64,000 nucleotides of DNA from Ruminococcus flavefaciens (GTDB taxonomy: Bacteria; Bacteroidota; Bacteroidia; Bacteroidales; P3): the NCBI GenBank assembly GCA_023667315.1, contig JAMPAI010000006.1:61358-125357 (forward strand), read 5' to 3'. Both the position numbers and the translations under genes were made by a program. This document shows positions 17,240-26,255 of this stretch, piece after piece (positions within the stretch are counted from its first letter, which is position 1; each line of letters starts with the position of its first letter). The notes beneath the pieces are model-generated. The model saw only the letters and a program-made list of their open reading frames with translations. It was not told the origin of the DNA and searched no databases.

Positions 17240-18418
17240 ATGATCTCTGTCAGAGACTCAATTGCGAATTGGGTCACAATGAATAATCCGAATATCTATC
17301 GGATTCATTTAAGCCATACCGATCTTGATGGGTATGGCTGTCAACTCATTACGCACTCAGCCGAAATGCTGCGCAAACTCCGCAACCGCATGTATGCTAA
17401 TTATCGGCCTATCATGTACGGTAATATGACCTACGGTAAGGCTGATCAGGCCGATCAAATCGCTGAGATGGTAGATATCGCTATCTCGAAAGGGTATCAC
17501 AAAGGCGAGCACGTCCTCTCATTCCTGGTCTCTGATATCGCACGTTTCGACCCTGTTGATATGTTCCATGAATTGATTGATGATGGTCATTTGGTTCATT
17601 GGTTGATTGTTGATCACCATGTGGATCATCTGAACCTGAAAGATCTTCCTAGAACTACCATCGGTATCCCTGGCAGCTATAGCGATAAACTGCATACTGG
17701 TGTATACATCGACACCGGGCATAGTGCTACCTACCATCTCGAAGAGATTATGATGCCTCATGTTCTGGACAATATTGAATTTGGGCATCGAGCTGTACCA
17801 TCGTTAGGTATATCTCCTATCAGAGCAATTCTGCGCAATATCCATTATACTGCCGGAGCTATATCAGCTTCCGATACCGGTAACTGGGGAAATTGGGCGG
17901 ACCATCTCCGTGATCGAGAGCCACCCACACTAGCATTAACATTACGGTTACTGTTCCAGCAGTATGACGAGTATGGTATGCCAGAGCAATGGATGTGGGA
18001 CGAATTGTATAAGCTGTTCCGGTTTACTGGTCATTTCATAGTTGGCCATCCGGACGATATTGTGTATCGGCAGAAGAGTATGATCCGTCAGAAATGGGCC
18101 GCCCTATGCGTCTGGTATATGTCGGCGGAAGAGTGTATCAAACCACTGGCGGACTATGATCGGTTTAAAGGTCTTAACGGTTATCCAGTCTTTGAACTGT
18201 TCGATAGACCGGAGTGGCCCATTGGTCACATGTTCAGCATGATCTCGGCCGAAATTCTGCGGAAGAATCCACACATCGGAATCCTTTTGTACGACAACAA
18301 AGATGAAGGCTCCATCAGTCTGCGCACGGCAAAAGATAATATTAACTGTGCAGATATCGCCCGGCTGAATGGTGGCGGAGGTCATCCGAAAGCCGCCGGG
18401 TTTGATTACGAAGACTAA
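17240..18418 (+). CDS. DHH-family phosphoesterase
   Basis: Family signatures are visible in order: HTDLDGYGC (residues ~27-35, metal ligands), SDIARFD (~95), VDHHVDH with D125-H126-H127, and a C-terminal DHHA1 motif GGGGHPKAAG (~378-387). This is the layout of NrnA/RecJ-type enzymes, which hydrolyse nano-RNA, cyclic dinucleotides or single-stranded DNA. At 392 residues it is closer to NrnA than to RecJ. Its place right behind the gp46-like ATPase suggests DNA-end or nucleotide-recycling work; cleavage of host cyclic-oligonucleotide alarm signals is another possibility. Substrate cannot be told from sequence. Confidence 0.88.
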   Translation: MISVRDSIANWVTMNNPNIYRIHLSHTDLDGYGCQLITHSAEMLRKLRNRMYANYRPIMYGNMTYGKADQADQIAEMVDIAISKGYHKGEHVLSFLVSDIARFDPVDMFHELIDDGHLVHWLIVDHHVDHLNLKDLPRTTIGIPGSYSDKLHTGVYIDTGHSATYHLEEIMMPHVLDNIEFGHRAVPSLGISPIRAILRNIHYTAGAISASDTGNWGNWADHLRDREPPTLALTLRLLFQQYDEYGMPEQWMWDELYKLFRFTGHFIVGHPDDIVYRQKSMIRQKWAALCVWYMSAEECIKPLADYDRFKGLNGYPVFELFDRPEWPIGHMFSMISAEILRKNPHIGILLYDNKDEGSISLRTAKDNINCADIARLNGGGGHPKAAGFDYED

Positions 18419-18430
18419 CACAGCGTTTAT

Positions 18431-18470
18431 AACTAGGGGTCTCTCTTGAGGCTCCTAGTTAAATTTATTT
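18431..18470 (+). terminator. weak terminator-like hairpin
   Basis: AACTAGG..CCTAGTT arms around an imperfect GGTCTCTCTTGAGGCT middle, then AAATTTATTTT. Weaker than the other terminators here. Confidence 0.55.
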
Positions 18471-18485
18471 TGGAGGTACGAAAGA

Positions 18486-19724
18486 ATGAATTGGGACATG
18501 TTCGAGAAGGTAGAAGAATTTAGCGAACACTACGAGGTCAGGTGGAACATCGGCGAGTTTCTGAGACACCAACCTCCGGCACGTAAACCCGTAATCAAAG
18601 AACGGATTCGTCCCTGCACTGTCAATACCGACGTTGATCTGCACCGGCTCATTGCAACAACCCCCAACAATAAGATCATGATGTATCGGGCTAAGGCCAC
18701 TGTGGGTCAAAGCGACACTGCGGTAAAACGTGCACCCAACATCATCACTCCTTGGTATTTGTCCAAGGATCGGGTTCAAGGCCATCTCGATCGTATGGGA
18801 TTTGAGTATGACGAAGTCATTTGGCAAACCGGCACTATATTCCAGCAGACTATTTATCCCCTGACATTTCCGCATGAGGTTATGCTTCAGCAGAACGATA
18901 AGGGTTTCTTTGGCCGCATTGAACTGCACCCGGAACTCACTGGTCGGGAAGACAGTGAGGGTAAGATCTTCTTCCCGGATATCGGTTCTCGGAAACATGT
19001 CTGTGAAGGGGTTGCAGTTGTATCCAGAATCTTCGAGCGCACTCCTACCTATGGATTCATGAAGTGTGAGATGAAGAAGTACGAAGCGCCTTCCGACAAA
19101 GCGATCACCAACTGGCTGCTCACCGACGTAGATCGGTATGCCCTGGAAGACCTGGTGGTCCATTGGGAGCGGAGCATATTCGGTGAGTACATCCGGGTTG
19201 TTGACAAGGTTGGCAACCTGGAGGAATACCTCACGCTGAATCCTTCCACTAGCAAAGCTGAGATCAACCATAATATCGGAAGATTCACCGCCAGCACTCC
19301 CGGTAAGATCAATAGCTTTCACATAGAAGCCACCGTGTCGGCGCTGAACGTTATCTCACTCACCAAAGTCGGCGCTTCCTGGGAAACGGTCTATGCTGAC
19401 TTTTCTGCTTGGAAACTTCCGCATGATCATGAACTGCTGAAAGCGAGTCGTGATTATGATCCAAGTGATTGCGGCGGTATCGAAGCCACGCATATCCTGA
19501 AACTGTATCAGGATACTGATGCCATCATGCTCCGGCAGATTCGCACCAAGTACAACACATGGATTCCGTTTGTGGATATCGATACCATGAAACTGTCCGA
19601 AGTTCTTCAATGTCTGCAAGACAAGAATGCATACGATAAGTTGACGGCAGAAATTGCGATGATCAATACTGCGGCGAAATCTAAGTTGATCGCCTGCGGA
19701 AGACTCAATAAGGAGGATAGGTAA
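18486..19724 (+). CDS. hypothetical protein, 412 aa
   Basis: Strong GGAGG site. A globular protein of mixed composition; several Cys are present but not in a zinc pattern. It ends one base before the J-domain gene starts, so the two are co-translated and probably work together. A role linked to the J-domain protein (cargo or partner) is only inferred from this. Confidence 0.7.
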   Translation: MNWDMFEKVEEFSEHYEVRWNIGEFLRHQPPARKPVIKERIRPCTVNTDVDLHRLIATTPNNKIMMYRAKATVGQSDTAVKRAPNIITPWYLSKDRVQGHLDRMGFEYDEVIWQTGTIFQQTIYPLTFPHEVMLQQNDKGFFGRIELHPELTGREDSEGKIFFPDIGSRKHVCEGVAVVSRIFERTPTYGFMKCEMKKYEAPSDKAITNWLLTDVDRYALEDLVVHWERSIFGEYIRVVDKVGNLEEYLTLNPSTSKAEINHNIGRFTASTPGKINSFHIEATVSALNVISLTKVGASWETVYADFSAWKLPHDHELLKASRDYDPSDCGGIEATHILKLYQDTDAIMLRQIRTKYNTWIPFVDIDTMKLSEVLQCLQDKNAYDKLTAEIAMINTAAKSKLIACGRLNKEDR

Positions 19725-20891
19725 ATGGAATGGTTTAAACCCGGACTGGACCGTGATCAACTCAAAAAGGAATATCGGAAACTGTGCAAACAGTATCATC
19801 CGGATGTCTCCGATGATCCGCAGGCATCTGAGAAGATGCAAGAGATTAACTACCAGTTCGACGAATACTTCACCCATCAGGCTCGGTATGAATTCGCTTG
19901 GGCTGGCGAAGCTCGTGCACGTCAAGAGGCCCAGAAGACTCGTGTTGCAATCTTGGTGCGGATGTACTGGAATAAAGATCTCGGTCACTATACAACCAGA
20001 TTGGAGTACGAAAGACATCACGCTTTCCGTAGTTTCTGGGGCTGGTTCTCCGGCCCCAGTTATGCGGAGTGGATCACCGGGCATGCTGTTGATGCTCCTG
20101 GTGAATATAGCTGGGAGAATTTCACCGGCGGCTTAGCATATGTCGCTTATGAGAAGGATAAATGGGATAAACCCGATGAGGTGAATCTCACTCGACTCCC
20201 GGCTACCATCACCCCTGCAAGTCCAGAGGAGGTATTCTGGTTCAATAAAGACCACTGGTTCGATGGATGCCTCGACTCATTTATGCAGGTTGACTGCAAG
20301 TTCGGCAAAGGCGTCATCATCCGAATCACTAAGAAGAATACGTTTGATGATGAACGAGATCGTGGCGAACTCATGATGAAGGCGACCTTACCTGAAGAGT
20401 TCCTGCTTGGGCATCCCGATCCAAAGACCAATGCCAAATACGAAGCGCGCTCGATTCAACCAGTGGATGTTCGCATCAAATCCCTCGGCAAACTACAGAA
20501 CGTTGTTCATCTGACGGGAGCAGATTTCCCGTACATGGTATATCAGGATTGCACTCTGGCCGAGTTCCTGAAATACCACGATGTGGATTACGTCCCGCAG
20601 TATCGCGAACTCCTTCCGATGAGGAAAGTGGAACCTGGTTGGTTGTACCATTGCCCGGATCCAATCATCGACTACTTCCATCGGAAACGGATCCTGAAAT
20701 TCTGGTGCTCCACGCGGAACTTCAAGATGATGTACGGAACCTTTGATCGACGCGAACTGGAGCAGAACATGGAACTGGTGTCCATCGAAGATGCTGAGAT
20801 CGTCCAGGATTACTTGGACGAGATCAATAAGAACTTCGATACGGAAATCAGGAAAATGCTCAAATCTGGTCGCATCCATATGAAGATCTAG
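19725..20891 (+). CDS. J-domain (DnaJ-like) protein
   Basis: Residues 10-45 form a J-domain: DQLKKEYRKLCKQYHPD with the invariant HPD at ~26-28, followed by a helix (EKMQEINYQFDEYF). The remaining ~330 residues are unlike DnaJ: no Gly/Phe region and no CxxCxGxG zinc repeats, so it is a type III J protein that would recruit host DnaK to a specific client. With the chaperonin at the left edge the phage supplies two chaperone-system parts. The start is fixed by AAGGAGGATAGG. Confidence 0.82.
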   Translation: MEWFKPGLDRDQLKKEYRKLCKQYHPDVSDDPQASEKMQEINYQFDEYFTHQARYEFAWAGEARARQEAQKTRVAILVRMYWNKDLGHYTTRLEYERHHAFRSFWGWFSGPSYAEWITGHAVDAPGEYSWENFTGGLAYVAYEKDKWDKPDEVNLTRLPATITPASPEEVFWFNKDHWFDGCLDSFMQVDCKFGKGVIIRITKKNTFDDERDRGELMMKATLPEEFLLGHPDPKTNAKYEARSIQPVDVRIKSLGKLQNVVHLTGADFPYMVYQDCTLAEFLKYHDVDYVPQYRELLPMRKVEPGWLYHCPDPIIDYFHRKRILKFWCSTRNFKMMYGTFDRRELEQNMELVSIEDAEIVQDYLDEINKNFDTEIRKMLKSGRIHMKI

Positions 20892-20902
20892 GAGGTACCA
20901 GT

Positions 20903-21556
20903 ATGAATAACTGGAGAACTCCTTACGATTATGTATATGATGCGATCACGGATATTATCGGTAGGAACTCCACAGAATATATCCAAGTGCTCAAGTTCAA
21001 GGAAGATCATCCTGACGATGGTGCACTGATACTCAAGGGGAATCTCGATAAGCTGTTACGCGAAATCTATCCAGATCCCAACTTCAGGTCAACCGATTAC
21101 CGGAACATTCGCATCTTCTGGTTTCGGTACCGGGATCAGTTGACCTATATTGACATTGCTGATATCGTTAATCTGTCGCCTACTCGAGCTAGTGAAATCT
21201 TCCGCAAGACATTGCGAATTATGCGAACTCGAGTATACGGTGGTATTAGACTTCTAACTGAAGATTATGATATTTCAGCAATCAAAGGTGAGCAGCAGGT
21301 GAAAATCGATAAGCTGCTTGCAGAAGTCGATCGGGAATTGTACGTCAATCGGGTATTCCACGACTATGGTCGAATTGCAAATGCATTAAGCCGTTCCGGT
21401 TTCAAAACCCTCTATGACGTATATAATGCTGGATACCGTATCGTCTCATCAGTCAGGGGAATTGGTGATATGTCATTGAACATTATCCACCAAGTACTCC
21501 GATTGCATGGATTCGATGTTCACGCATTTATTACACGAGGGATTCCGTCAAATTAG
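20903..21556 (+). CDS. HTH plus helix-hairpin-helix protein (paralogue 1)
   Basis: Residues 79-108 (LTYIDIADIVNLSPTRASEI..) look like a sigma region 4/FixJ-type helix-turn-helix. Residues 156-206 (RIANALSRSGFKTLYDVYN..VRGIGDMSLNII) look like the RNAP alpha C-terminal domain or another helix-hairpin-helix fold (..L.+.GI.T..EL....IR.+G..SL..I). The combination suggests a transcription factor, attractive in a phage with its own polymerase. The next gene shares the same architecture. Both folds are inferred by eye and no catalytic motif is present. Confidence 0.65.
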   Translation: MNNWRTPYDYVYDAITDIIGRNSTEYIQVLKFKEDHPDDGALILKGNLDKLLREIYPDPNFRSTDYRNIRIFWFRYRDQLTYIDIADIVNLSPTRASEIFRKTLRIMRTRVYGGIRLLTEDYDISAIKGEQQVKIDKLLAEVDRELYVNRVFHDYGRIANALSRSGFKTLYDVYNAGYRIVSSVRGIGDMSLNIIHQVLRLHGFDVHAFITRGIPSN

Positions 21557-21566
21557 GAGGATGACG

Positions 21567-22163
21567 ATGAAGCGTAGATATGTCCGAGTACTAGATAAGT
21601 TCCCGTTCAATGTGATTGGAGCATGTGTCATCCAATACCATGCACCCGAATTACAAGATCGGTTAAATGAGTTCAAAGCTTGCTATGGTGATAATGCAAA
21701 GATCGTACTTACGAAGAACTTGGAGAATTGGATCCAGACGTATGACCGTGTTGATAAGTTACGGGACATTGAGATCTTCTACAACAAGTTCAAGTATGGT
21801 ATGACCTATGCTGCGCAATCGACGCTCCATGGCATCAGCATCGCCAGATGCCGAGATATTGTCAACTGGTATCTGAACAAACTTCGTGCTCCGTCTAGTT
21901 ACTTCATGGTCCTGAATACAGGACGTGCTCCGGATATCGTTACTGGAATAAATGGGCATGGCGACGTTCGAGGTATCTTCAAGAATGACAACCGGCTCAT
22001 CAATGCTCTGCATCGCGCTGGATACCTGGATATCAAAGAGATTTACGATGCTGGGTTTACTGCGGTATCTCAGGCATATGGCATCGGAGCAGTCGGCCAG
22101 AAGAAACTCATGGATGCAATGAGCGAGCATCAGTACGACACTCAAGATTGGCTAAGCCGTTAG
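21567..22163 (+). CDS. HTH plus helix-hairpin-helix protein (paralogue 2)
   Basis: ATG 21567 is chosen because AGGAGG ends 6 bases upstream. It has the same order as the preceding gene: residues 77-106 (GMTYAAQSTLHGISIARCRDI) in the place of the HTH, and residues 140-187 (RLINALHRAGYLDIKEIYDAG..YGIGAVGQKKL) as the helix-hairpin-helix domain. The NAL.R.G+....+YDAG+..VS...GIG spacing is shared with paralogue 1. The pair looks like an old tandem duplication. A hairpin follows the stop. Confidence 0.65.
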   Translation: MKRRYVRVLDKFPFNVIGACVIQYHAPELQDRLNEFKACYGDNAKIVLTKNLENWIQTYDRVDKLRDIEIFYNKFKYGMTYAAQSTLHGISIARCRDIVNWYLNKLRAPSSYFMVLNTGRAPDIVTGINGHGDVRGIFKNDNRLINALHRAGYLDIKEIYDAGFTAVSQAYGIGAVGQKKLMDAMSEHQYDTQDWLSR

Positions 22164-22170
22164 TGTAATA

Positions 22171-22204
22171 AGGGTGGTCGTTGAAAAGCGACCACCCTCT
22201 ATTA
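22171..22204 (+). terminator. terminator-like hairpin
   Basis: 10-bp stem AGGGTGGTCG / CGACCACCCT with loop TTGAAAAG. The tract after it (CTATTATAAAA) is U-poor, so termination may be partial. Confidence 0.65.
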
Positions 22205-22241
22205 TAAAACAAAAGACTTTTGATACGAAAGGAAATTAGTG

Positions 22242-23471
22242 ATGAACGATATCATCAAGAACGCCGAGAACATCGGCAAACAGTTCGGAATCAAAAAGAT
22301 CGTAGGAATTATCATGCGCAACGATGATACCCTAGCGTACCACACCCGTTGCATTCTCTGTGGCAATATCTCCGATGTGGATTGTGAGCTATTTATGACT
22401 AAGCCCACGTTCCAGGTTAGCTGCCGCGCCTGCAAGGCGACACTCAGCTATGAAACTAGCAAGCCTAAGGCTGTAGCACAGATTATTCCTTCGGTTCCTG
22501 AAAAGAAGCCTATCCCTGCGACAAAACCGCAAGCTAAAAAGCCGGAACAAAAGAAACATGCTCAAGAAATGAGTTCAGAGCCAACTAAGCCGGATGTTGA
22601 TTCACAATCTGATAAGCGAGCATATCAGAAGAAAGCGTTGTCGGATCGTATGGATATCACCCGGGAATCATATCAGTCTCTTGTGGGTGAGATGATTAAC
22701 GGCCGCAAGATCATCGACTATCACGCCAATGGTGGGCGTCACTTCTATACGGTTGAATGTTCGGAATGTGGACATGTTGCTCAGTTGGAGTGTAGCATGG
22801 TCACAAATAAACCGGAGACTGTTCCCGGATGCACTTGCATCTTTAGTAAGTTGGGGATCAAAAAGCCTCAGATTGGCGATGTACATAATGGGTGGGAGAT
22901 TACTCGTGTATATAAAACTTATACGTGGGTAGTCGATTTCAAATGCATCGCATGTGGCGCTGTTCGCAAAGGTGTTCGGGTTAAGCTGTGGACTGAAATG
23001 GAACCGCATAATGGTTGCAGTAAGGTCCTGGAGAAAAAGGCGGAGTCTCATGCTGATGAAAACGAATCTTCCGATGTTATTGAAGATCTGAAGAGTCACT
23101 ACACAATAACTTCGGTGGGCAACGCCAGAATCACTGCGAAGAATCCCAGATTTGCTCTTCCGGGTACGATCATCCGAGGTGACAAGGAATATATTGACAC
23201 TGCAAGTTGTCAGCAGTTATTCGGTGTCTATAAGTCCATGGTACAGCGGGCTAAGGAGCTGCGAGTTCCGATCTGCCTGAAGTGGTACGACGATAGCTTC
23301 AGTGTCAATCAGAACGTTGATGGTTTCACTGCGTTCTATATGTGGTCGATCCGCAATGGCTACTGCGAGTCTCCCACAAAGAGTGGGAAGAATCTCGCTC
23401 GCTTTGTTCGGAAGGATCTGGCGTTTGGGTTCGACGAGGAGAACTGCGAGTGGACGTTTATCGGTACTTGA
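22242..23471 (+). CDS. zinc-ribbon protein with degenerate HNH-like C-terminus
   Basis: Three repeated Cys4 modules are visible: CILCGNIS..CRAC (~35-65), CSECGHVAQLEC..CTC (~168-205) and CIACGAVRKG..C (~240-260), separated by a Lys/Pro/Gln-rich linker. The C-terminus (FYMWSIRNGYCES ... FGFDEENCEWTFIGT) matches the FYDWSISNGY ... GPYAPWNCRWVT block of the HNH endonuclease at 10217, but the TIDRID catalytic segment is replaced by LARFVRKD. It therefore seems to be an HNH-family relative that has lost the nuclease centre and keeps DNA- or RNA-binding parts. Confidence 0.65.
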   Translation: MNDIIKNAENIGKQFGIKKIVGIIMRNDDTLAYHTRCILCGNISDVDCELFMTKPTFQVSCRACKATLSYETSKPKAVAQIIPSVPEKKPIPATKPQAKKPEQKKHAQEMSSEPTKPDVDSQSDKRAYQKKALSDRMDITRESYQSLVGEMINGRKIIDYHANGGRHFYTVECSECGHVAQLECSMVTNKPETVPGCTCIFSKLGIKKPQIGDVHNGWEITRVYKTYTWVVDFKCIACGAVRKGVRVKLWTEMEPHNGCSKVLEKKAESHADENESSDVIEDLKSHYTITSVGNARITAKNPRFALPGTIIRGDKEYIDTASCQQLFGVYKSMVQRAKELRVPICLKWYDDSFSVNQNVDGFTAFYMWSIRNGYCESPTKSGKNLARFVRKDLAFGFDEENCEWTFIGT

Positions 23472-23478
23472 TTTAATA

Positions 23479-23511
23479 GGGAGGGGCAATATGCCCCTCC
23501 CGTTATTTTAT
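23479..23511 (+). terminator. intrinsic terminator
   Basis: Stem GGGAGGGGCA / TGCCCCTCCC, loop ATA, then CGTTATTTTATTTT. Confidence 0.88.
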
Positions 23512-23543
23512 TTTCCGATATCTGAAATCCAGCATGACGTGAG

Positions 23544-23554
23544 TATATATTATA
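23544..23554 (+). promoter_or_regulatory. promoter-like motif GAG-TATATATTATA
   Basis: Exact copy with the GAG prefix, placed 33 bases after a terminator and 59 bases before the next start: a classic transcription-unit boundary. Confidence 0.7.
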
Positions 23555-23612
23555 ACTATAGACAGCAGCGGTATTACCGAACACTATATCTATACACAGG
23601 AGGATAACATCT

Positions 23613-25307
23613 ATGGGATACCCATACTGGAAACACCACTACAGGTATATGCCTGATGCGGAAGGAGATGAGTTGTTTCAGGACCGAGTTGACGAGTTAA
23701 AACGTGATCGTGAATTCAGTCGAGTCGTCGTCTGTTACAATCACGGAAGCCCGCTATCAATCGAGCGATGGATCAATGACCATCATACGGATCACTTTGA
23801 AACTTCAAATGAGGTCCGAGTTGATCCGGATAACTACCTAGCGAAATACTCCTGGCGTCCGCAATATCCACGCAAATCTTCTGTGCTGGAAGAGATCAGC
23901 GAAGACGAGATGATACTTGGTAAGACTGGAGCTGCAATAATTGCGAAAGCAGATATCCATTTGCACAATTATAACAGATACGTCGATAGTATCAGGGACC
24001 AGTATGCATCAGTCTTTAAGAAAGCGCAAAACGCACTGGCATCTCTCAATATGAGATCTCCTATGATGGAGGAACGATATGAGGCTCTCAATGAGCGCTG
24101 TATCAAAATCCCACGAGTTGCGCTAGAGACATACATCCTGGAACATCCGGATGAGACAGCGGAAGAAGTTATCGATGTGATTACATCTAAGCACAATAAA
24201 TTGAAAAATCGTATTGATAGTTTTATCCAGTCTGTCGGTAGCACTGTTAAACAGATGGTCAACATGGTGGTTCATGGTCCACAGAGAAAACAGATCCTCA
24301 AGCAGTATTATAAAGTGGCAAGAGAATTAGAGAAGACTCCGCTGAATAGTTTCATCGAAATCTCACTGAACGAGTATAATGTAGATCAGGCTAATGAGCC
24401 TGGGTACATTAGGTGGATCATCGGCCAGGCAGAACGCGATACCAAACTGTTTCGAATTGCATGGGCGATCGGCGCGCACGGCTTTGACCACATTGAGGGC
24501 TCTTGGAGAGTATGGCCATATCCGATCAACACAGTTGAGGACTTCGTTGTCATCGTGTACCAACTACTCGAGCATAGTGATAAGTATCGCAAACTCACAT
24601 TCCATCAATATCTCCCCAAAGTCGCATCGAATGAATTCAAACGTGCGCGGTACGTGTCATCCTTGATCAGTAAAATACGCTACGAATACAGCAGATATCG
24701 TGTTGTTGAGGAATCTGGTATTAAGGATGCATATATACCATTTGCCAGTCTGGTAGATAAAGCCATGGATCGCAATATCAACGACATGGTCATCGGTACG
24801 TTCATTCCTAACACACTTCGAATTATTGAAGATCGCGGAGACAATACGTTGAAAATGATGGAGGGTCTAAATAGAAACTATATTGCAAGCATGACCGCCA
24901 CGCTCAGTGGAGCGAAAAAGACTCAACGTTTGGATGATGAGACTAGCCCCTATGACTACGAGTATATCATAAGGATGATCGTCCCAAAGATTTCGGACTG
25001 CTATTATTGCCGCGATGGCAAGAATCGTATCGGGTATAGGGAGTTTGAGATTACCAATGGTATTACTGATGCTGGAATCGCACTATGCATGGTTCTGAAA
25101 GTTCTGAAACCTTACGTGGGATCGATGAGTGTCAATGCAAATGGTACGACATATAAGTTTGAAGATGATGTGCATGAGAAATTGTATCACCTCATTCAAA
25201 GTAATGATTCCGATAAACCATTCATAATATCTGGTCTGATTTTCTGGAACACTGATGATACCAGTCAATTCACTAGACTGCTGGAAAGAGAGTTTGATTT
25301 CCTCTAA
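23613..25307 (+). CDS. hypothetical protein, 564 aa
   Basis: AGGAGGATAAC site; sole gene between a promoter-like motif and a strong terminator. Largely helical, with a probable coiled coil around residues 130-190 and a compact C-terminal domain. A single CYYC pair (ISDCYYCRDG, ~473) is not enough for a zinc site. I do not recognise the family. Size and isolation would fit a virion or injected protein, but this is a guess. Confidence 0.7.
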   Translation: MGYPYWKHHYRYMPDAEGDELFQDRVDELKRDREFSRVVVCYNHGSPLSIERWINDHHTDHFETSNEVRVDPDNYLAKYSWRPQYPRKSSVLEEISEDEMILGKTGAAIIAKADIHLHNYNRYVDSIRDQYASVFKKAQNALASLNMRSPMMEERYEALNERCIKIPRVALETYILEHPDETAEEVIDVITSKHNKLKNRIDSFIQSVGSTVKQMVNMVVHGPQRKQILKQYYKVARELEKTPLNSFIEISLNEYNVDQANEPGYIRWIIGQAERDTKLFRIAWAIGAHGFDHIEGSWRVWPYPINTVEDFVVIVYQLLEHSDKYRKLTFHQYLPKVASNEFKRARYVSSLISKIRYEYSRYRVVEESGIKDAYIPFASLVDKAMDRNINDMVIGTFIPNTLRIIEDRGDNTLKMMEGLNRNYIASMTATLSGAKKTQRLDDETSPYDYEYIIRMIVPKISDCYYCRDGKNRIGYREFEITNGITDAGIALCMVLKVLKPYVGSMSVNANGTTYKFEDDVHEKLYHLIQSNDSDKPFIISGLIFWNTDDTSQFTRLLEREFDFL

Positions 25308-25320
25308 TGAGGAGAAGGAG

Positions 25321-25359
25321 AACACCCGGGATTCCCGGGTGTTCTTTTTTTTTATTTTT
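25321..25359 (+). terminator. intrinsic terminator
   Basis: Stem AACACCCGGG / CCCGGGTGTT, loop ATT, followed by C and nine T. Confidence 0.95.
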
Positions 25360-25439
25360 CTATTTTCATTATGATGGAAAGTACTGATTTCAGTTAGGTT
25401 ACTTAACCCCTACTCTTTTGCACAGTGAAAATGGACCTA

Positions 25440-25533
25440 AAACCCCTTGCTAAGGGGTTTCCTGGAAAATTTTGGAGTGGGATACTTAATGTTGACTTTT
25501 GGCACAATCTAAATATTTGACACAAAATTTTGG
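25440..25533 (+). other. leader region: second hairpin and 10-bp direct repeat
   Basis: Between the terminator at 25321 and the fibre gene at 25560 lie 200 non-coding bases. They contain a 9-bp stem AAACCCCTT / AAGGGGTTT (25440-25460) without a T tract, and AAAATTTTGG twice (25466-25475 and 25524-25533). TTGACT at ~25492 and TTGACA at ~25517 resemble -35 boxes, but I see no convincing -10 box. Probably the leader of the fibre operon. Confidence 0.45.
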
Positions 25534-25559
25534 TCCTCATTGGAAAGGAGGAACTTATT

Positions 25560-26234
25560 ATGGCTGTCACAAAGTACCGGCTAATGAGAGATGGTGGATC
25601 TGGAGTCTTTGATACAGTCCACCTTGAGACCGATACTAATATGGTTCTCCATGGGGATACTGACTTGGGGCAGTATTTGAATACGTTGACATCAGAACTA
25701 GCCGGTAAAGCGGCTTCTGGTCACACTCACACTTTGGCGTCTCTTGGAGCCGCAGCGGCCAACCATGAGCATTCACAGTATTTAACAGCACATCAAAGTC
25801 TTGCTGGCTACGTTCCCACAACCCGTACTATCAACGGTAAAGCTCTCAGTGCTAATATTACATTAGCAGCAAGTGATGTAGGAGCAGCGGCTAGTAGTCA
25901 TACCCACGTGGCCACTGATATTAGCGATTTATCGTCAGTAGTCGGACTTAATACTGTATACGGGACGTCCACGTATTTCAGCGTTGATACATCTGCGACT
26001 GTCGAATTAGCATTCGCAGCTGAATTTGCAATAGTAGTAGTAAGCAGAAATACTTATTATTGTGGCACTATGGTAGTACGGAAAGGATCTACATCAAGAG
26101 CGTATATGACAGATTCTTCTACTTCTGGAACAGTCTATACTATATCAGCCACCTTATACACTACTGGTCGAACATTGAGCGTCGGTACTAATAAGGATAA
26201 CAATTTTAGCTATAATTATCTCGCAATTGGTTAA
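25560..26234 (+). CDS. tail fibre/appendage protein, 224 aa
   Basis: First of five proteins sharing an N-terminal module (here MAVTKYRLMRD..DTVHLETDTNMVLHGD). It is followed by a repeat region with SHTH and GHTHTLASLGAAAANHEHSQY, and TRTINGKALSANITL, typical of Firmicutes phage fibre shafts whose His-x-His motifs bind metal. The C-terminal ~90 residues are a Ser/Thr-rich beta domain ending SYNYLAIG. The probable role is an adsorption fibre or capsid-attached appendage. ATG 25560 is set by AAAGGAGG. Confidence 0.75.
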   Translation: MAVTKYRLMRDGGSGVFDTVHLETDTNMVLHGDTDLGQYLNTLTSELAGKAASGHTHTLASLGAAAANHEHSQYLTAHQSLAGYVPTTRTINGKALSANITLAASDVGAAASSHTHVATDISDLSSVVGLNTVYGTSTYFSVDTSATVELAFAAEFAIVVVSRNTYYCGTMVVRKGSTSRAYMTDSSTSGTVYTISATLYTTGRTLSVGTNKDNNFSYNYLAIG

Positions 26235-26255
26235 AATAAGGAGGTGTACTGAATC

